Shown piece by piece: positions 1 through 10,138 of a stretch of DNA of 64,000 nt. The first letter of the stretch is position 1. Each line of letters begins with the position of its first letter. The DNA is taken from assembly GCA_018340805.1 (NCBI GenBank), contig JACMZG010001863.1:54545762-54609761 (forward strand), written 5' to 3'. The notes below the pieces were generated by a model that saw only the letters and a list, made by a program, of their open reading frames with translations, was not told where the DNA came from and searched no databases. The position numbers were made by a program, and so were the translations under genes. The DNA is from Microvelia longipes. Its lineage: Eukaryota; Arthropoda; Insecta; Hemiptera; Veliidae.

Positions 1-400
1 AAATATTTCGTTATCAAACTTAGTACAAAAATCTACCTTTGGGAGTACACGAACCTTATTGAAAACCAAGTTGTTGTGACGTCATTAACCCGATTTGCTA
101 AGTCAGCAAAATTTTTAAAAAATTGGCAAAATTCAAGGTTATTATATTTTTGCTAAACTGAATGAAACCAGTCCGAAGTCGATACGACCACTCTTAGTAA
201 CCAAAAAGTAAAAAAAAAAACTGTCTTCAATTACCAGTAAACCTAAAATACCGTTAAACCACATATTTCTGTGGTGAGTTGTTTTTGGGCCTGTGAGTGG
301 TCCAGAGTTAATACATGCTCTCAAAGCCAGGGTACCTGGGTTCGAATCCTGGGAAGGACAATAATTTTTTATGGTTTTTTTTACAGTATATAATTTAATA
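1..400. repeat. Interspersed repeat copy, family shared with 59100-59960
   Basis: No gene here. About 1-110 and 165-300 align by eye with 59115-59200 and 59325-59480: both have a block about tested contact with 'gtcgata..accactc', then a 'taaaccacatat' block, then 'gcctgtgag'. The shared order shows two diverged copies of one repeat. I cannot assign a class. A tRNA-like segment lies at its right side and a foldback element follows directly. Confidence 0.5.
292..361 (+). tRNA. tRNA-like segment (Leu/Ser-like pseudogene or SINE head)
   Basis: Seen: a D-arm-like GAGTGGTCCAGAG (A-box-like) and a perfect B-box/T-loop word GGTTCGAATCC with a 5-bp T stem that includes G-U pairs, spaced as in a tRNA, ending in GGGAAGGACA. 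The 5' side has no partner for the 3' acceptor strand and the anticodon arm does not fold cleanly. I therefore read it as a tRNA pseudogene or the tRNA-derived head of a SINE, not a working gene. Confidence 0.35.
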
Positions 401-410
401 ACTACAAAAT

Positions 411-843
411 AATTCTGGTGCGGTGGTCCCATGTTATGCGAATTTCCTTTGGAATGCGTGTTTCCGTGCTTAACAATCCATTTCTTGCTTTAGGTTCTGG
501 TTTATGCTTTATAACTTGAGCAGTTACTCAATTAACAAGCACTACTCGTAACTCATTTTTTGTGTATTGTTCAAAGAAAATACACTAAAATCTTTAAAGA
601 GACCAACTGAGCATTAAACTAGTGCAAATAATGGTGTGCAATGCCAATTTCAGAGGCATCATTTTGTATATGTGCGCATTTCCTTTAAAAATACTGAAAA
701 AATGAGTTACGAGTAGTGCTTGATAAGTGCTCAAGTTATAAAGTATAAACTGGAACCTTAAGCAAGTAATGGATTGTTAAGAACGGAAACATACATTATC
801 TTAAGAAAATTTGCACGACATGCGTACCACTGCTCCAGAATTT
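411..843. mobile_element. Foldback (long inverted repeat) element
   Basis: The two halves are inverted copies of each other: about 411-580 is repeated in reverse complement at about 672-843 with scattered mismatches, around a ~90-bp centre. The outer end reads TTCTGG.GC.GTGG and the arms share words such as TTACGAGTAGTGCTTG. The terminal ~65 bp recurs twice in direct orientation at 59750-59815 and 59880-59945, so it is a dispersed family. It carries no coding capacity. A non-autonomous DNA transposon is the simplest reading; no clear target duplication is visible. Confidence 0.6.
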
Positions 844-1284
844 TTAATTGCTGTGATATTAATAAATTAAAATATAATTTTGTTAATACTTACCGCGACT
901 CTATTTTGCAGAATAACTTGTATTAAAGGAGGGAGATGGTAGAAATTAAGAAAAACTAAGTCATAAGAACATTTTGCCTAACATGGCTTGAATTGCTTTG
1001 AAAGAATGCTTCTTGAGTCCGGCATTCTATTATAGAAAAGTCTACGTTTAGTCTTGAACAACTGTTTCTTTCTTTGATTTTTTTGCAATTTAAAATCTCT
1101 TTTAAGCAGGTTCTCTTCAGAACATCCTGTTTTTATTACACTATAAAATTAATAAAAACACTAAAATCTAGGTATTTTCTATAAATAAGTCAACCTGAAT
1201 GTATCAAAAATAAAATTATTTTATTTAGTACAATAAGCTAAATAAAATTTATTTTTATTTTATTTTTACAATTAACAAGTAGTA
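844..1284. other. AT-rich spacer, no gene seen
   Basis: Low-complexity AT-rich sequence with T-rich runs towards the right end. I see no exon, RNA gene or repeat boundary that I can support before the composition switches abruptly to GC-rich LINE 5' UTR at about 1285. Confidence 0.5.
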
Positions 1285-2341
1285 CCTCCTGGGCATGAGG
1301 TTAAACTGCATCCACTGGTCCCTGCATTATGCAGGGTACCGGGACTGGTCAGAGCAAGTGCTACGGTGCTTGACGGGAAGAGAAGCGTTCCCGGCCCACT
1401 CTAGCTAATCCCGTGTCTGTTTGGCTCTATGACACAGCCGATCGTGCTTAAGGTCCGTATGCCCGGCAGACATGGGTAAACCTATAGGGAGCGCCTATTG
1501 GGAAGTCAGGCGCCTATTTGCGTCTGGCGGACTGAGTGGCGTGTCAGGGGGTGGCGTCCCTGAAGGTTGACCTCGCAAGAGTCCTCTACAAGGTAGAGTC
1601 TTATTTTCTTTCTCTTTCTAGCTATCTCCTTATCTCTAACTTTCCTTCACCAGTCCCCTTGCCTTCCCTACTTTCTCACCTTTCCTTCTCTCTCACCTTT
1701 ATTTTATTATTTTTTTTCTCTCGTTTTACTTCATGCTGTCTACCTTTTATTTTCTTCACTATTTTGTTTTAGTATTAATTTTCTTTATTTTACTATTTTA
1801 TGTTCATTTATTTTTATTTATTTATTTTTTATTTTGAGACTTTTTCCTAAGAGAGGTGCCGATCGTCGTGCGTCCTCTACCAGGTAGAGTTTGGGTTTCT
1901 TCCCAAAAGAGGTGCCTAGTGCGTCCTCTAACGGGTTGAATCTTATAACTTTTTCCTAAAAGAGGTGCGATCCCGGGCTGCTGGTCACCGTCGTTTGGTA
2001 TGTCGTGGAGGGTTTAGTCGCCCCTCCTGCTGTGTGCCTAGCACTGCCATACCAAAGCGTCGGATGCCTGGTAGAAGGGGGGCCTGTTGCGTTGCGTTAA
2101 TTCTCGCTTCGGGTCACTGTCCAGTGGGTCAGTCGTGGCTAGGACTGTCGGAGGTCCTAGTGCTCCGTGTGACTCCTACCGTCCGCCTTGGCTCACCCGC
2201 GGGTAGGCTCACAGTATGAGGAGAGGCCTGGTCAGTACTCCAGGGGGGCTGGTCAGTCAACTATCCAGCCTCTGGCCGACAATCCTCTCTCCTCTCTGGT
2301 CACACCTCGGCTGATTTCCCCCTTCACCTTAAGAAAATCCT
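1285..2341 (+). promoter_or_regulatory. LINE 5' UTR with short tandem motif
   Basis: GC-rich non-coding leader. A motif recurs at least three times (about 1575-1605, 1868-1898, 1925-1942): 'gcgtcctcta' followed by a short 'ggtagag' partner, alternating with 'aagaggtgc' (about 1850, 1905, 1960). CTCTAC and GTAGAG are complementary, so each motif can form a small hairpin. LINEs of this group usually carry an internal promoter here, but I see no specific core promoter element. Confidence 0.5.
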
Positions 2342-3907
2342 ATGGCTTTAACCAAAACCATAAATGACTCGTTGTGTAGAAACGGTAGAGATGGAGGAGA
2401 TAAATTTATTAAATATTGGACTGTGAAAAGGAGCGATGGGGGTAGTTTTGCTAATGTTTCCCCTGTCGCACTGAACCGTTCCATTATTTTGATGTTAGGT
2501 GGTGAGGCTGAGAGCGTCTCAAAGGCTGGCTCCGGCACCCTTGTTTTTGGGGTTGCCTCGAAGAGCCAAGCGGAGAAGCTTGCAGAAGTGAAAGAGTTAG
2601 CTGGAATCAGCGTCAGTGTGGAAATCAATGAGAGATTAAGCAGTTCTAAAGGAGTCATCTTTTGTAGGGACCTTATGAACTGTAGCATTGAAGAATTGGA
2701 GGAAGAGCTTTCGCCGCAGGGTGTAATAAAGGTGGAACAGGTGACCCGTCGGACCTCTAGAGGTAACTCTGAGAAGACGGCCACCTATTTCCTAACCTTT
2801 AAATTCGAAGTTCCCCCCGAAAAAGTGAAAGTCGCCTTTTACAAAGCCCTAAGTGTCCGGCGATATATCCCGGCACCACTTAGGTGCTTTAAATGTTTTA
2901 AATTCGGGCACGTTAGTATTAAGTGCCCGAGCCAACAAATGTGCACCTGCGGCGAATTAGTCCACACTGACGAATGCAAGCCTCCGTTTGCATGCGCCAA
3001 CTGTGGCGGGGACCATTCATCTAGATCTCCGGCATGTCCCGAGTTCATAATTGAAAAAGAAATTCAAAGATACAAGACTATCCATAGACTCAGACATCCG
3101 GAGGCTAAACGTATTGTAAGAAGCTCAGGATACGCCATGCCTGCTATTAGTTATGCTAATAAAGCGGCTGGCCCCAAGAAACCTGGCCCCGCCCAGAACC
3201 AGCCTCGCCAAGTGCAGAATGGTGCTAACAATCAGCAAACTAACGCTAATAGCAATGTTCAGATCAATGGCACCTCCTCTGCACAAGCGGTGGGAGATAA
3301 AAAAGCTGAAGCCTTGAGCAAGAGTCAGCGAAAAAATCAAAACGAGAAAAGAAGAAAACAGCGAATGGAGAGGAAAAAAAGAGAGATGAAGAACAAAAAA
3401 GACTAATGGAAAAGCAAAAACGAGAAGAACAAAGAAGAAAAGCGGAAGAAGAACGGAAAAAGAAAGAAAACCAACAGGAAAAGAAAGAAAAAGAAAAAAA
3501 TGTCAGAAGACGAACTTACGGCTTCAGCTAGTGAAGATGAGGGGAAGAGAAACAGAAACGGAAGAAATAGGAGGAATAAGCGTCCGGCTACTCCCCCTAC
3601 CCCTCCACCTCAAAAAATTGCTGCTAATGCAGCTGGGGATAGCACGACTCCAACACCCGTCAGTGCTACCCCTCTCCCCTCATCTAGTTCCACCAAAAGA
3701 GAGTGTGGAACTAACACTCCCACCGCTGCTCCTCCGTCTGATAAACCGAGGACTCGGCGGACCCAAAAAGAGGAAGAATCTCCAAGTGAGCCCAGTAATC
3801 TACAAGAGGCCATTGGAGAAATTAATAGTGAAGACGATACCGGGTTTGAAGAGGTTAAAAAGAAGAAGGGCTGGCCTAAGGGCAGGCCCAGAAAAAATAC
3901 GCTGTAA
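2342..3907 (+). pseudogene. LINE ORF1 (Gag-like nucleic-acid-binding protein), frameshifted
   Basis: The ATG at 2342 opens 354 codons in one frame, ending at a TAA at 3404-3406. Residues ~100-175 look like the RRM-type fold found upstream of knuckles in this group. Three zinc knuckles follow (residues ~181-232): CFKCFKFGHVSIKC is CX2CX4HX4C, the second is irregular, and CANCGGDHSSRSPAC is CX2CX3HX6C. The tail is very Lys/Glu/Arg-rich. Around the A-runs at 3373-3499 another frame reads an uninterrupted charged helix (EEQKRLMEKQK...), so the ancestral frame was left and re-entered by small indels. The original frame resumes at 3500 and runs to TAA at 3905-3907. The very C-terminus holds KGRPRK, resembling an AT-hook core. 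The product should package the element RNA. Function is inferred from family; domains are seen. Confidence 0.8.
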
Positions 3908-3909
3908 TG
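3905..3909 (+). promoter_or_regulatory. UAAUG stop-start junction between ORF1 and ORF2
   Basis: The ORF1 stop TAA (3905-3907) shares its last A with the ORF2 start ATG (3907-3909). The same UAAUG arrangement is known from the telomeric LINE SART1, where ORF2 is made by termination-reinitiation. The endonuclease domain begins directly after this ATG, which supports the start. Coupled translation here is inference. Confidence 0.7.
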
Positions 3910-6900
3910 CCACTGGACAATAAAGATACTATTGTCCAGTGGAATATGCAAGGTCTCCGAAGTCACTACGCGGAGCTGCGGCGACTCCTGCTGGACAGGA
4001 CGCCGTTTGCTCTCGCGATTCAGGAGACCAAGTTAGCACCAGCGCAGGTTTTTAACCTCACAGGTTTCCAGATTTTTAGAAAAGATACAGTTATAGCTGA
4101 ACGTGGACGTGCGCACGGCGGGGTCGCTCTTTTAATTAAAGATAACATCCCGGCTGCACAGGTCCAACTAACCACACAACTACAGGCAGTGGCGGTAACA
4201 GTCAAAGCACCGTTCACTGCCACCCTGTGTAGCCTGTATCTCCCAGATGGTCAGTGGACGGAACAACAGCTAGAGAACCTTATTCAACAGCTGCCGTCTC
4301 CTGTCATCCTAATGGGAGATTTTAATGCACATAATCCCTGGTGGGGCTCTGCAAGATTGTCCCCTCCAGGACAAAGAGTTGAAGACGTGATTAATCGAAG
4401 CGATCTTGTCCTTCTAAACGATGGAAGTGCGACACACGTAACACTGAGCACAGGAACAACAGCTCCCATAGATCTAACGTTCAGCTCACCTGCGCTGGCG
4501 GTCGCTCTGGACTGGAATGTTTGTGAAGATCTCCACCAGAGTGACCATTTCCCGGTATTCATAACCGCTGAGTCCTCCGCTGAGCCAACTGTTCCAAGAG
4601 AGACTTGGGACCTTGGTAATGCAGACTGGGATGGTTTTAGGGCGAGTTTCAACCCCCCAGTACTCACTGGCGACGTGGAATCAGACGTCAATCTCTTAAC
4701 AGAGGCCATAGGTCGCGCCGCCAGTGCCGCCGTTCCACGCAGGACAATAGGTGGTCCACGTCAAAAGCGCCGCACCGTACCCTGGTGGAACGAAGACTGC
4801 CGACGGGCGAATAAAGCCAAAAAGAAAGCTTGGAATAAATTTAATCGACAGCCTATGCAACGGCACTTCATAGAATTTAAGAGAAGAAGAGCAATTGAGC
4901 GTAGAACCATTCGAAAAGCCAAGAAGAAATCCTGGATGGACTACGTCTCGTCGTTAACAGAAGACACCAATGCAAAAGAAATTTGGAATAAGGTGAAGGC
5001 TGTCGCTGGCAAGCACCGCCCGTCATCGAACCCCATCCTTGTGGTCGATGGCCAGGTACACACCAGCGCAGCAGAGGTAGCTAACGTCTTAGCAAAACAC
5101 TTCAAAGCTGCCTCTGCTACAGCAGGCTTCTCAGAAGAATTCAGCAAAGGAAAAGAGAAGCAGAGAGAGAAGTAATAGTGCCAGATCTCAGTCTGAATCA
5201 GGGAGTGGATTCCCATCTAACACAAGAAGAGTTAGACAGGGCCCTCTCCCGGACTAAAGACACCTCCCCCGGAAAGGATGGTATACCATATGCCTTTATC
5301 AAGAACCTTCCGGAGAGGGGTAAAAAGATATTACTTGACATTTATAACGAGATCTGGACTACTGGTGTGTATCCTTCGAGCTGGAGGGAAGCAGTCATCA
5401 TACCGCTTCCCAAAGAAGGCAAAGACAAGTCTACACCGAATGGCTATCGACCCATCTCTCTGACATGTTGTCTAGGGAAAGTTATGGTCGATGGTGAATT
5501 TCAGGATTAATTACTATCTAGAGAAGAATGACCTCTTAGCTCCAAGCCAGGCAGGATATCGTAGAAGGTTTTCAACCACCGACCAGCTAGCTCTCCTGGA
5601 GAAATATATCCAGGATGCCTTTCTTAACAGGCAGCATGTGGTCGGTGTGTTCTTCGATCTTGAAAAAGCATTCGATACTGCCTGGAAGTATCAAATAATC
5701 AAGAAACTCTACGACTGGGGGCTNATAAAAGTATATACTTAACAGATATCAGTAATCTCTTTTTGATCTCTGAGGAATTTTGATCTCTCTTTTATCTTTC
5801 TTTTTTTTTTTGTAAAATTTTGTTAAATTATTAACGTGTACACATACACGCTGAATAGCTTTATTTATTTAAATGATAATCATTATTTTATGTAAACCTT
5901 CCAAATGGTTGTTATGGAAGACCAGCTGAAAGCTGAACAACAACCATTTACTTTCCAAGAGATATATATATATTGGTGTTTTCTTTTTGTAAGTTTAATT
6001 ATGTTTGGAATAGTAATAAACGTTTATTTATTTATTTATTTATTTAGGGTCAGAATTGGCACTGTTCTATCTGACCTTGAAGTGCAAGAGAACGGAACAC
6101 CACAAGGATCCGTTCTCAGCGCGACCCTGTTCTCGATCTCTGCGAATGATCTTGCAAGTGATCTCCCTCCAGGCGTCAAGGCGTCCCAGTATTCGGACGA
6201 CCTTGGCATATTCTTCGCAGGGACTCGGGATCAGGACATCAGAGAGGTTCTGCAAGCGGCAATTGATTCAATAGCTGAGAAAGCGGCGAGAGTTGGTTTC
6301 AAATTCTCGCCGACGAAGACAGTGTGTGTCCACTTCTGCCGCTTGCGGAAGGAACACGCTGCTCCAGAGCTGTTTCTAAATGGGGTTCGACTGCAGTATC
6401 AAGAGACAACTCGCTTCCTCGGTCTGATATTTGATGCTAAGCTTAGATGGAGACATCATGTATCAGAGCTCGTGCAGCGCTGCAAGAGAGATGTGAACGT
6501 TATCAAGGTCCTTGCCCATCTTAGATGGGGGGCGGACCGCACGACATTAGTCAGGATTCTTTGTGCATTGGTTCGCCCCAAGATGGATTACGGCAGCTCC
6601 GTGTACGGATCGGCGAGGAAGTCGTGGCTACTGCCTCTGGACAGAGTCTTTCAGCTAGGGCTCCGGATTGCTCTCGGTGCGTTTCCTACTACCAACGTCA
6701 GCTCTCTGTACGCAGAAGCTGGCGTTCTGCCAATGCAGCACCGCCGGGAGCAAATGACTCTGTCCTTTTCTGAGGCAGTCAAGTCGAAGCCGCGTCACTT
6801 CCTCAGAGAAGAATTTTTCGGCCAAGGAGCCATTCGACCGGAGTACGAATGGCTCAGTACACGGACTCGACCGCTACCAGTTAGGGCTCGCGAGATTCGT

Positions 6901-7882
6901 CAGAGGATCGGAGCAGAAGAAGATGAGATCCTCGAGTGGCTCATCCCTGATACACCACCATGGAAAAGAACCACCATAGGGATGTCCACTCGGCTCGCGA
7001 GTTTACCTCGGGATTCGACACCTCCCGAGGTGTACAAGCAAGGACTCTTGGAGACTCTCGCCCGGTATCCAGGTAGGAGGGTCTTCTATACAGATGGATC
7101 TAAGACAGAAGAAGGCACCGGCTGTGCTATGCACTCTTCGGCAGAGACCAAGTCCTGGTCTCTATCTCCTAGAGCGGGTGTATACACAGCTGAGTTGAAG
7201 GCGATAGAGAAGACCTCGTTTATTGCTTGGAGGAGAACGTAAACGGCAGTATAGTCATTTGTTCGACTCGCTGTCATCCCTCAAGCAATTAAGAATAAAT
7301 TTAGCGATGATCCGATCATTAGTCGGATCTATGACCACGTGTCCCTCTCTACGTTCTACTGGTCGGCACGTGGTTCTAGTATGGGTACCGGGGCATGTCG
7401 GTATCGCTGGCAATGAGGCAGCAGATCAAGCTGCCAAGCGTGCGTCAGCGGAGAGAAGGGTGGTGGACGGTTCCGTTCGACTAGACGATGCCAAGACTGC
7501 ATTAGTCAACGCAGTCTGGCGTACGTGGAAAACCACGTGGAATCGCACCCCCACCCTGTTAGCAAGAATCAAGATAAATCCAAGAGGAAAGATTACGGCA
7601 CTGTCGAAGTCAAGACAAGACAGTGTCGTACTCACGCGTCTGAGGCTTGGACAGACGCAGTTGACGCACGGGCACCTTCTGTCAAATGAGCGTGCTCCTC
7701 GATGCCGACACTGCAATGCAGCGCTCACAGTGTGTCACATATTTGAAGACTGTGACGCACTTGCCGAGCTGAGGACGATCTGCGGAACACCTGCGAGTGT
7801 GGCAGTCGCCCTCAACGAGGACTCTCACTTCGAATCAACTGTAGAATTCCTGCGTAGGGCAGGATTCTACCATAAGATTTAG
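3907..7882 (+). pseudogene. LINE ORF2 (endonuclease, reverse transcriptase, RNase H), broken
   Basis: Domains in order. Endonuclease 3907-~4600: N13 (QWNMQG), E40 (QETK), D138/N140 (GDFNAHN) and D213/H214 (SDHFPV), all catalytic positions kept. Reverse transcriptase ~5180-6700: SPGKDGIP, NGYRPISL, DLEKAFDTAW (first Asp, ~5656-5688), GTPQGSVLS and YSDD (6190-6201; family usually YADD). RNase H ~7080-7480: FYTDGSK, YTAELKAI, SDSL (only after correcting a lost base near 7262) and HVGIAGNEAADQ. A C-terminal CX2CX7HX4C finger lies at ~7703-7755; stop TAG 7880-7882. Breaks: frameshifts near 5150, 5485 and 7225-7265, plus an insertion at 5724-6046 that also removed about 20 RT residues between motif A and the next block. 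The enzyme nicks target DNA and reverse-transcribes the element RNA; this copy cannot make it intact. Confidence 0.85.
5724..6046 (+). mobile_element. AT-rich insertion inside the LINE RT domain
   Basis: Coding stops right after YDWG at ~5722 and resumes at RVRIGTVLS at ~6047. The stretch between is AT-rich, unlike the host ORF, with an 11-bp hairpin (AAATGGTTGTT and AACAACCATTT around 5906-5950), an AATAAA at 6015 and a (TTTA)n tail at 6023-6046. The tail resembles the 3' end of a truncated LINE or SINE inserted in the plus orientation. The single N at 5724 sits at the left junction, so part of the left edge may be an assembly patch. Confidence 0.6.
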
Positions 7883-9344
7883 GTTCAACAGAGTCAGGTT
7901 AGTCTTAGTTTGTTAGGATAGCTTAGGTATAGTTCAGCGGCTGTCGTAACTGTCCCCCGGCCATTTGTTCAAACCGGATGGTGGGCAGGCTCCCATTGCA
8001 GGTCAATGGGATACGGCAGTTGCCTCTTTTAATCTAGGTTAGTTAGTGTAATTTTGCTGTGATATTAAGTTAAGGCTAGGTTAGATAGGGGGGTGGTAGT
8101 TAATGCTCACCTCGGGAATATGTTAAAAACCGGGTGTGCGCCCACAGCATAGCTGGAGGAACTACCACCCAATTCTGTGATATTTAGGTTTAGTTAGTTT
8201 AGGCCGAACGGCAACCAGTCCCGGCAATCTGTTAAAACCGGCTGGCTGGCTTATCCTCGGCATTCTGTGATATTAGGCTAGGTCATGTAGATATGTTTTA
8301 ACTAGGATTAGGTATTTATTTTAGGTTTAGTCAGTGTTTAGTTTAGGATCGACCACTGTTATCATCACCCGGCAATATGTTCAAACCGCGGTGTATGAGT
8401 TTCTCTTGCGAGAGGCAGTGGCCGAACTCTGTGATATTAGGCTTTAGTTGTTTGTCTTTAGGTTAGTGAAGTCATTAGGCTGCGCAGGCAGGCCAACCGT
8501 GTCAGGGCTCTCCCGGTCATTTGTTAAACCCGGCGCTGAGTCCGCTCCCACGGGAGGCACGGTTGGAAACTCTGTTGGACCTAACTACCCTGTAAGACCC
8601 ATCAGCTTCTTCAGCGACATCTTCCATCTTCAGTGTCTTTGGGTGTGACGGGGCTAGCGAGTGCTGCGAGTGGGGGGTTGTGTCGGGGGGTATTGCGGCC
8701 CGGCTGGATCCGTTGGTCGTCTGGAAGCCTTGGCTGAAAGCTCTCTCATGTCGGAGGTGGAAGAGCGGGAGAGCTTCAGGGCGACCGGATGGACTGGTGG
8801 GTCCACCACATGGGCGGGTTCCCCTGGGGCAATTTTTCTGTTCTAGGTGCCGTTGGTCTTTGGAGCACTCGGAGGCACTTCATCGCTACACCGGCAGTCA
8901 ACAAAGCATCCACCATCGATGGGTCTTCAGCCTCCCCCTTTCTGACTGGAGCAGGAAGTGGGAGGAAAGGGTAAGTCAGAGAAGCCGCCCCCTCACTGGT
9001 CAGAAGTTAGCCGACCATGTGTTGGGACCGTGGTGGAGACTTTTAGTCACGCGAAGGCGCAATACTCCTTGCCAATTGGGGGTATGCGCCTGGCGGAGGG
9101 GTTTTACCTCTAGATGTTTTAGTGGGGTAAGGCCTGACAATCGCTGCTACGGTACCGGCTGGGCAGTCGAGAAGTCGCCAGTCCCCACACTCCATGGACC
9201 GGTGCCATGGGCTAGGCTTCGCCACCGAAAGAAGGTGACGAACCTTCGGATGATCAGGAGCCATCCCCTCTTAGGGGTGTTAGCTGCTTTGATTCCGAGG
9301 GATAAAGCTTTCGTCTAGAGGCCGTCGCGTTTCCCCTCCGTTGA

Positions 9345-9345
<1 letters not shown>
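7883..9345 (+). other. LINE 3' UTR, 1.46 kb
   Basis: Unusually long 3' UTR between the ORF2 stop and the poly(A) tail. Its first half is the five-module stem-loop array described separately (7936-8575). The second half (8640-9345) is GC-rich; a 212-codon open frame there (8680-9318) is broken by several indels in the second copy at 20955-22000, so I do not call it a gene. The extreme 3' end is TCCCCTCCGTTGAC followed by A. The LINE RT normally recognises 3' UTR structure to start target-primed reverse transcription. Confidence 0.75.
7936..8575 (+). repeat. Five tandem RNA stem-loop modules in the LINE 3' UTR
   Basis: Closing stems: module 1, 7948-7954 with 8015-8021 (7 bp, one G-U); module 2, 8091-8101 with 8160-8170 (11 bp, perfect); module 3, 8203-8207 with 8257-8261 (5 bp); module 4, 8350-8358 with 8416-8424 (8 of 9 pairs); module 5, 8493-8501 with 8558-8566 (9 bp, perfect). 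The stem sequences differ completely. Inside each sits a shared core CCGG, then a 12-14-nt loop of consensus AATNTGTTNAAA, then CCGG. After modules 1-4 comes CTGTGATATT and a C-poor linker with TTAGG/GGTTAG words. Differing stems that still pair point to an RNA structure amplified as a tandem repeat; a role in RT recognition, export or translation is inference. Confidence 0.7.

Positions 9346-9377
<32 letters not shown>
9346..9377 (+). other. LINE poly(A) tail, 32 A
   Basis: Uninterrupted run of 32 A directly after the LINE 3' end, the mark of target-primed insertion. The length and purity suggest a fairly recent event. The second copy ends in an interrupted T-run at 20955-20992 on the opposite strand. 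Confidence 0.85.
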
Positions 9378-9380
<3 letters not shown>

Positions 9381-10138
9381 CAATGTCTAATATAAATTAA
9401 ATATTTGAACGTAACTGAAGTAAACAAACAGCCCTTCAAAACACATTTTTTTCACCAAACTTTCAACACTTGTAACTTTAATAATACGAATGTAAAACTT
9501 GAACTTGATAGCTCATTGGAGCGTACAACATTCTAGATCACAAATATAAACATCTTCGGTAAAGAAATTAACTACTATTTTTTATTTTTTCAAGGAAAGA
9601 ATTTAAAAAAAAATAAACAAGAGAAAATTTCTCCATAAGCCGCCATGTAATGAATGAATCGGTTTGTTTGTTATCTAAGCTTCATTTTGCCTTAAAAATG
9701 AAAAAGGCCAGGACTTGCTTTCGTCTCTTTTAGCAACATTAAACAGTAGTCTGTTTCAATTAAACTGTACTAAAATAAAATTGTTACATTAAACAGAAAA
9801 ACATGATATCGTTTGACATATAAAATTATAAGGGACTTTATTAAAACACTTTTTACAATGCATTCTTCATCTTTTTCTTTCTATATTATTAAATGTCGGA
9901 CAAATCGAATTTGCGTTCCAATGACCTTGAAAATGGACCAATCATTTTTGAGTACCCGGTTGTCTTCACTCTGATTATACAGGCACTCTAATGGGAACTA
10001 GGGGGTTAATAGGAGGGGAAAATACTCTACAAAATGGATGAATATAACTGTTCCATAAGTCCCCATTTAGAGGTTAAATATATTTATATATAAAAACAAG
10101 GAAATATACATTTTAATTAATTAATACAAACAAAAAGT
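9378..10138. other. AT-rich spacer, no gene seen
   Basis: AT-rich sequence between the LINE tail and the first host exon. I see no splice-flanked open frame, RNA gene or repeat boundary that I can support. Confidence 0.5.

Larger units (their letters stand above)
1285..9377 (+). mobile_element. Non-LTR retrotransposon (I-superfamily LINE with RNase H), near full length
   Basis: A GC-richer block in AT-rich surroundings with the complete gene order of an I-superfamily LINE: GC-rich 5' UTR, ORF1 with three zinc knuckles, ORF2 with apurinic-type endonuclease, reverse transcriptase, RNase H and a C-terminal zinc finger, long 3' UTR and an A32 tail (9346-9377). RNase H in ORF2 excludes Jockey, CR1 and RTE, where it is normally absent, and fits the I, Nimb, LOA and R1 neighbourhood; I cannot choose among them by eye. 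Both ORFs are broken by small frameshifts and one ~320-bp insertion. The left boundary is judged from composition, and I found no convincing target duplication. A second, 3'-only copy lies at 20955-23324 on the minus strand. Confidence 0.85.

Noticed and set aside
8680..9318. 212-codon open frame in the LINE 3' UTR
   Set aside because: GC-rich stretches open long frames by chance. The second copy (minus strand, about 21000-21700) shows several frame-changing indels in the same region, and no domain is visible.
1285..9377. R2-type or Jockey-type LINE
   Set aside because: The endonuclease is the N-terminal apurinic type (not the restriction-like type of R2), and RNase H is present (normally absent in Jockey).
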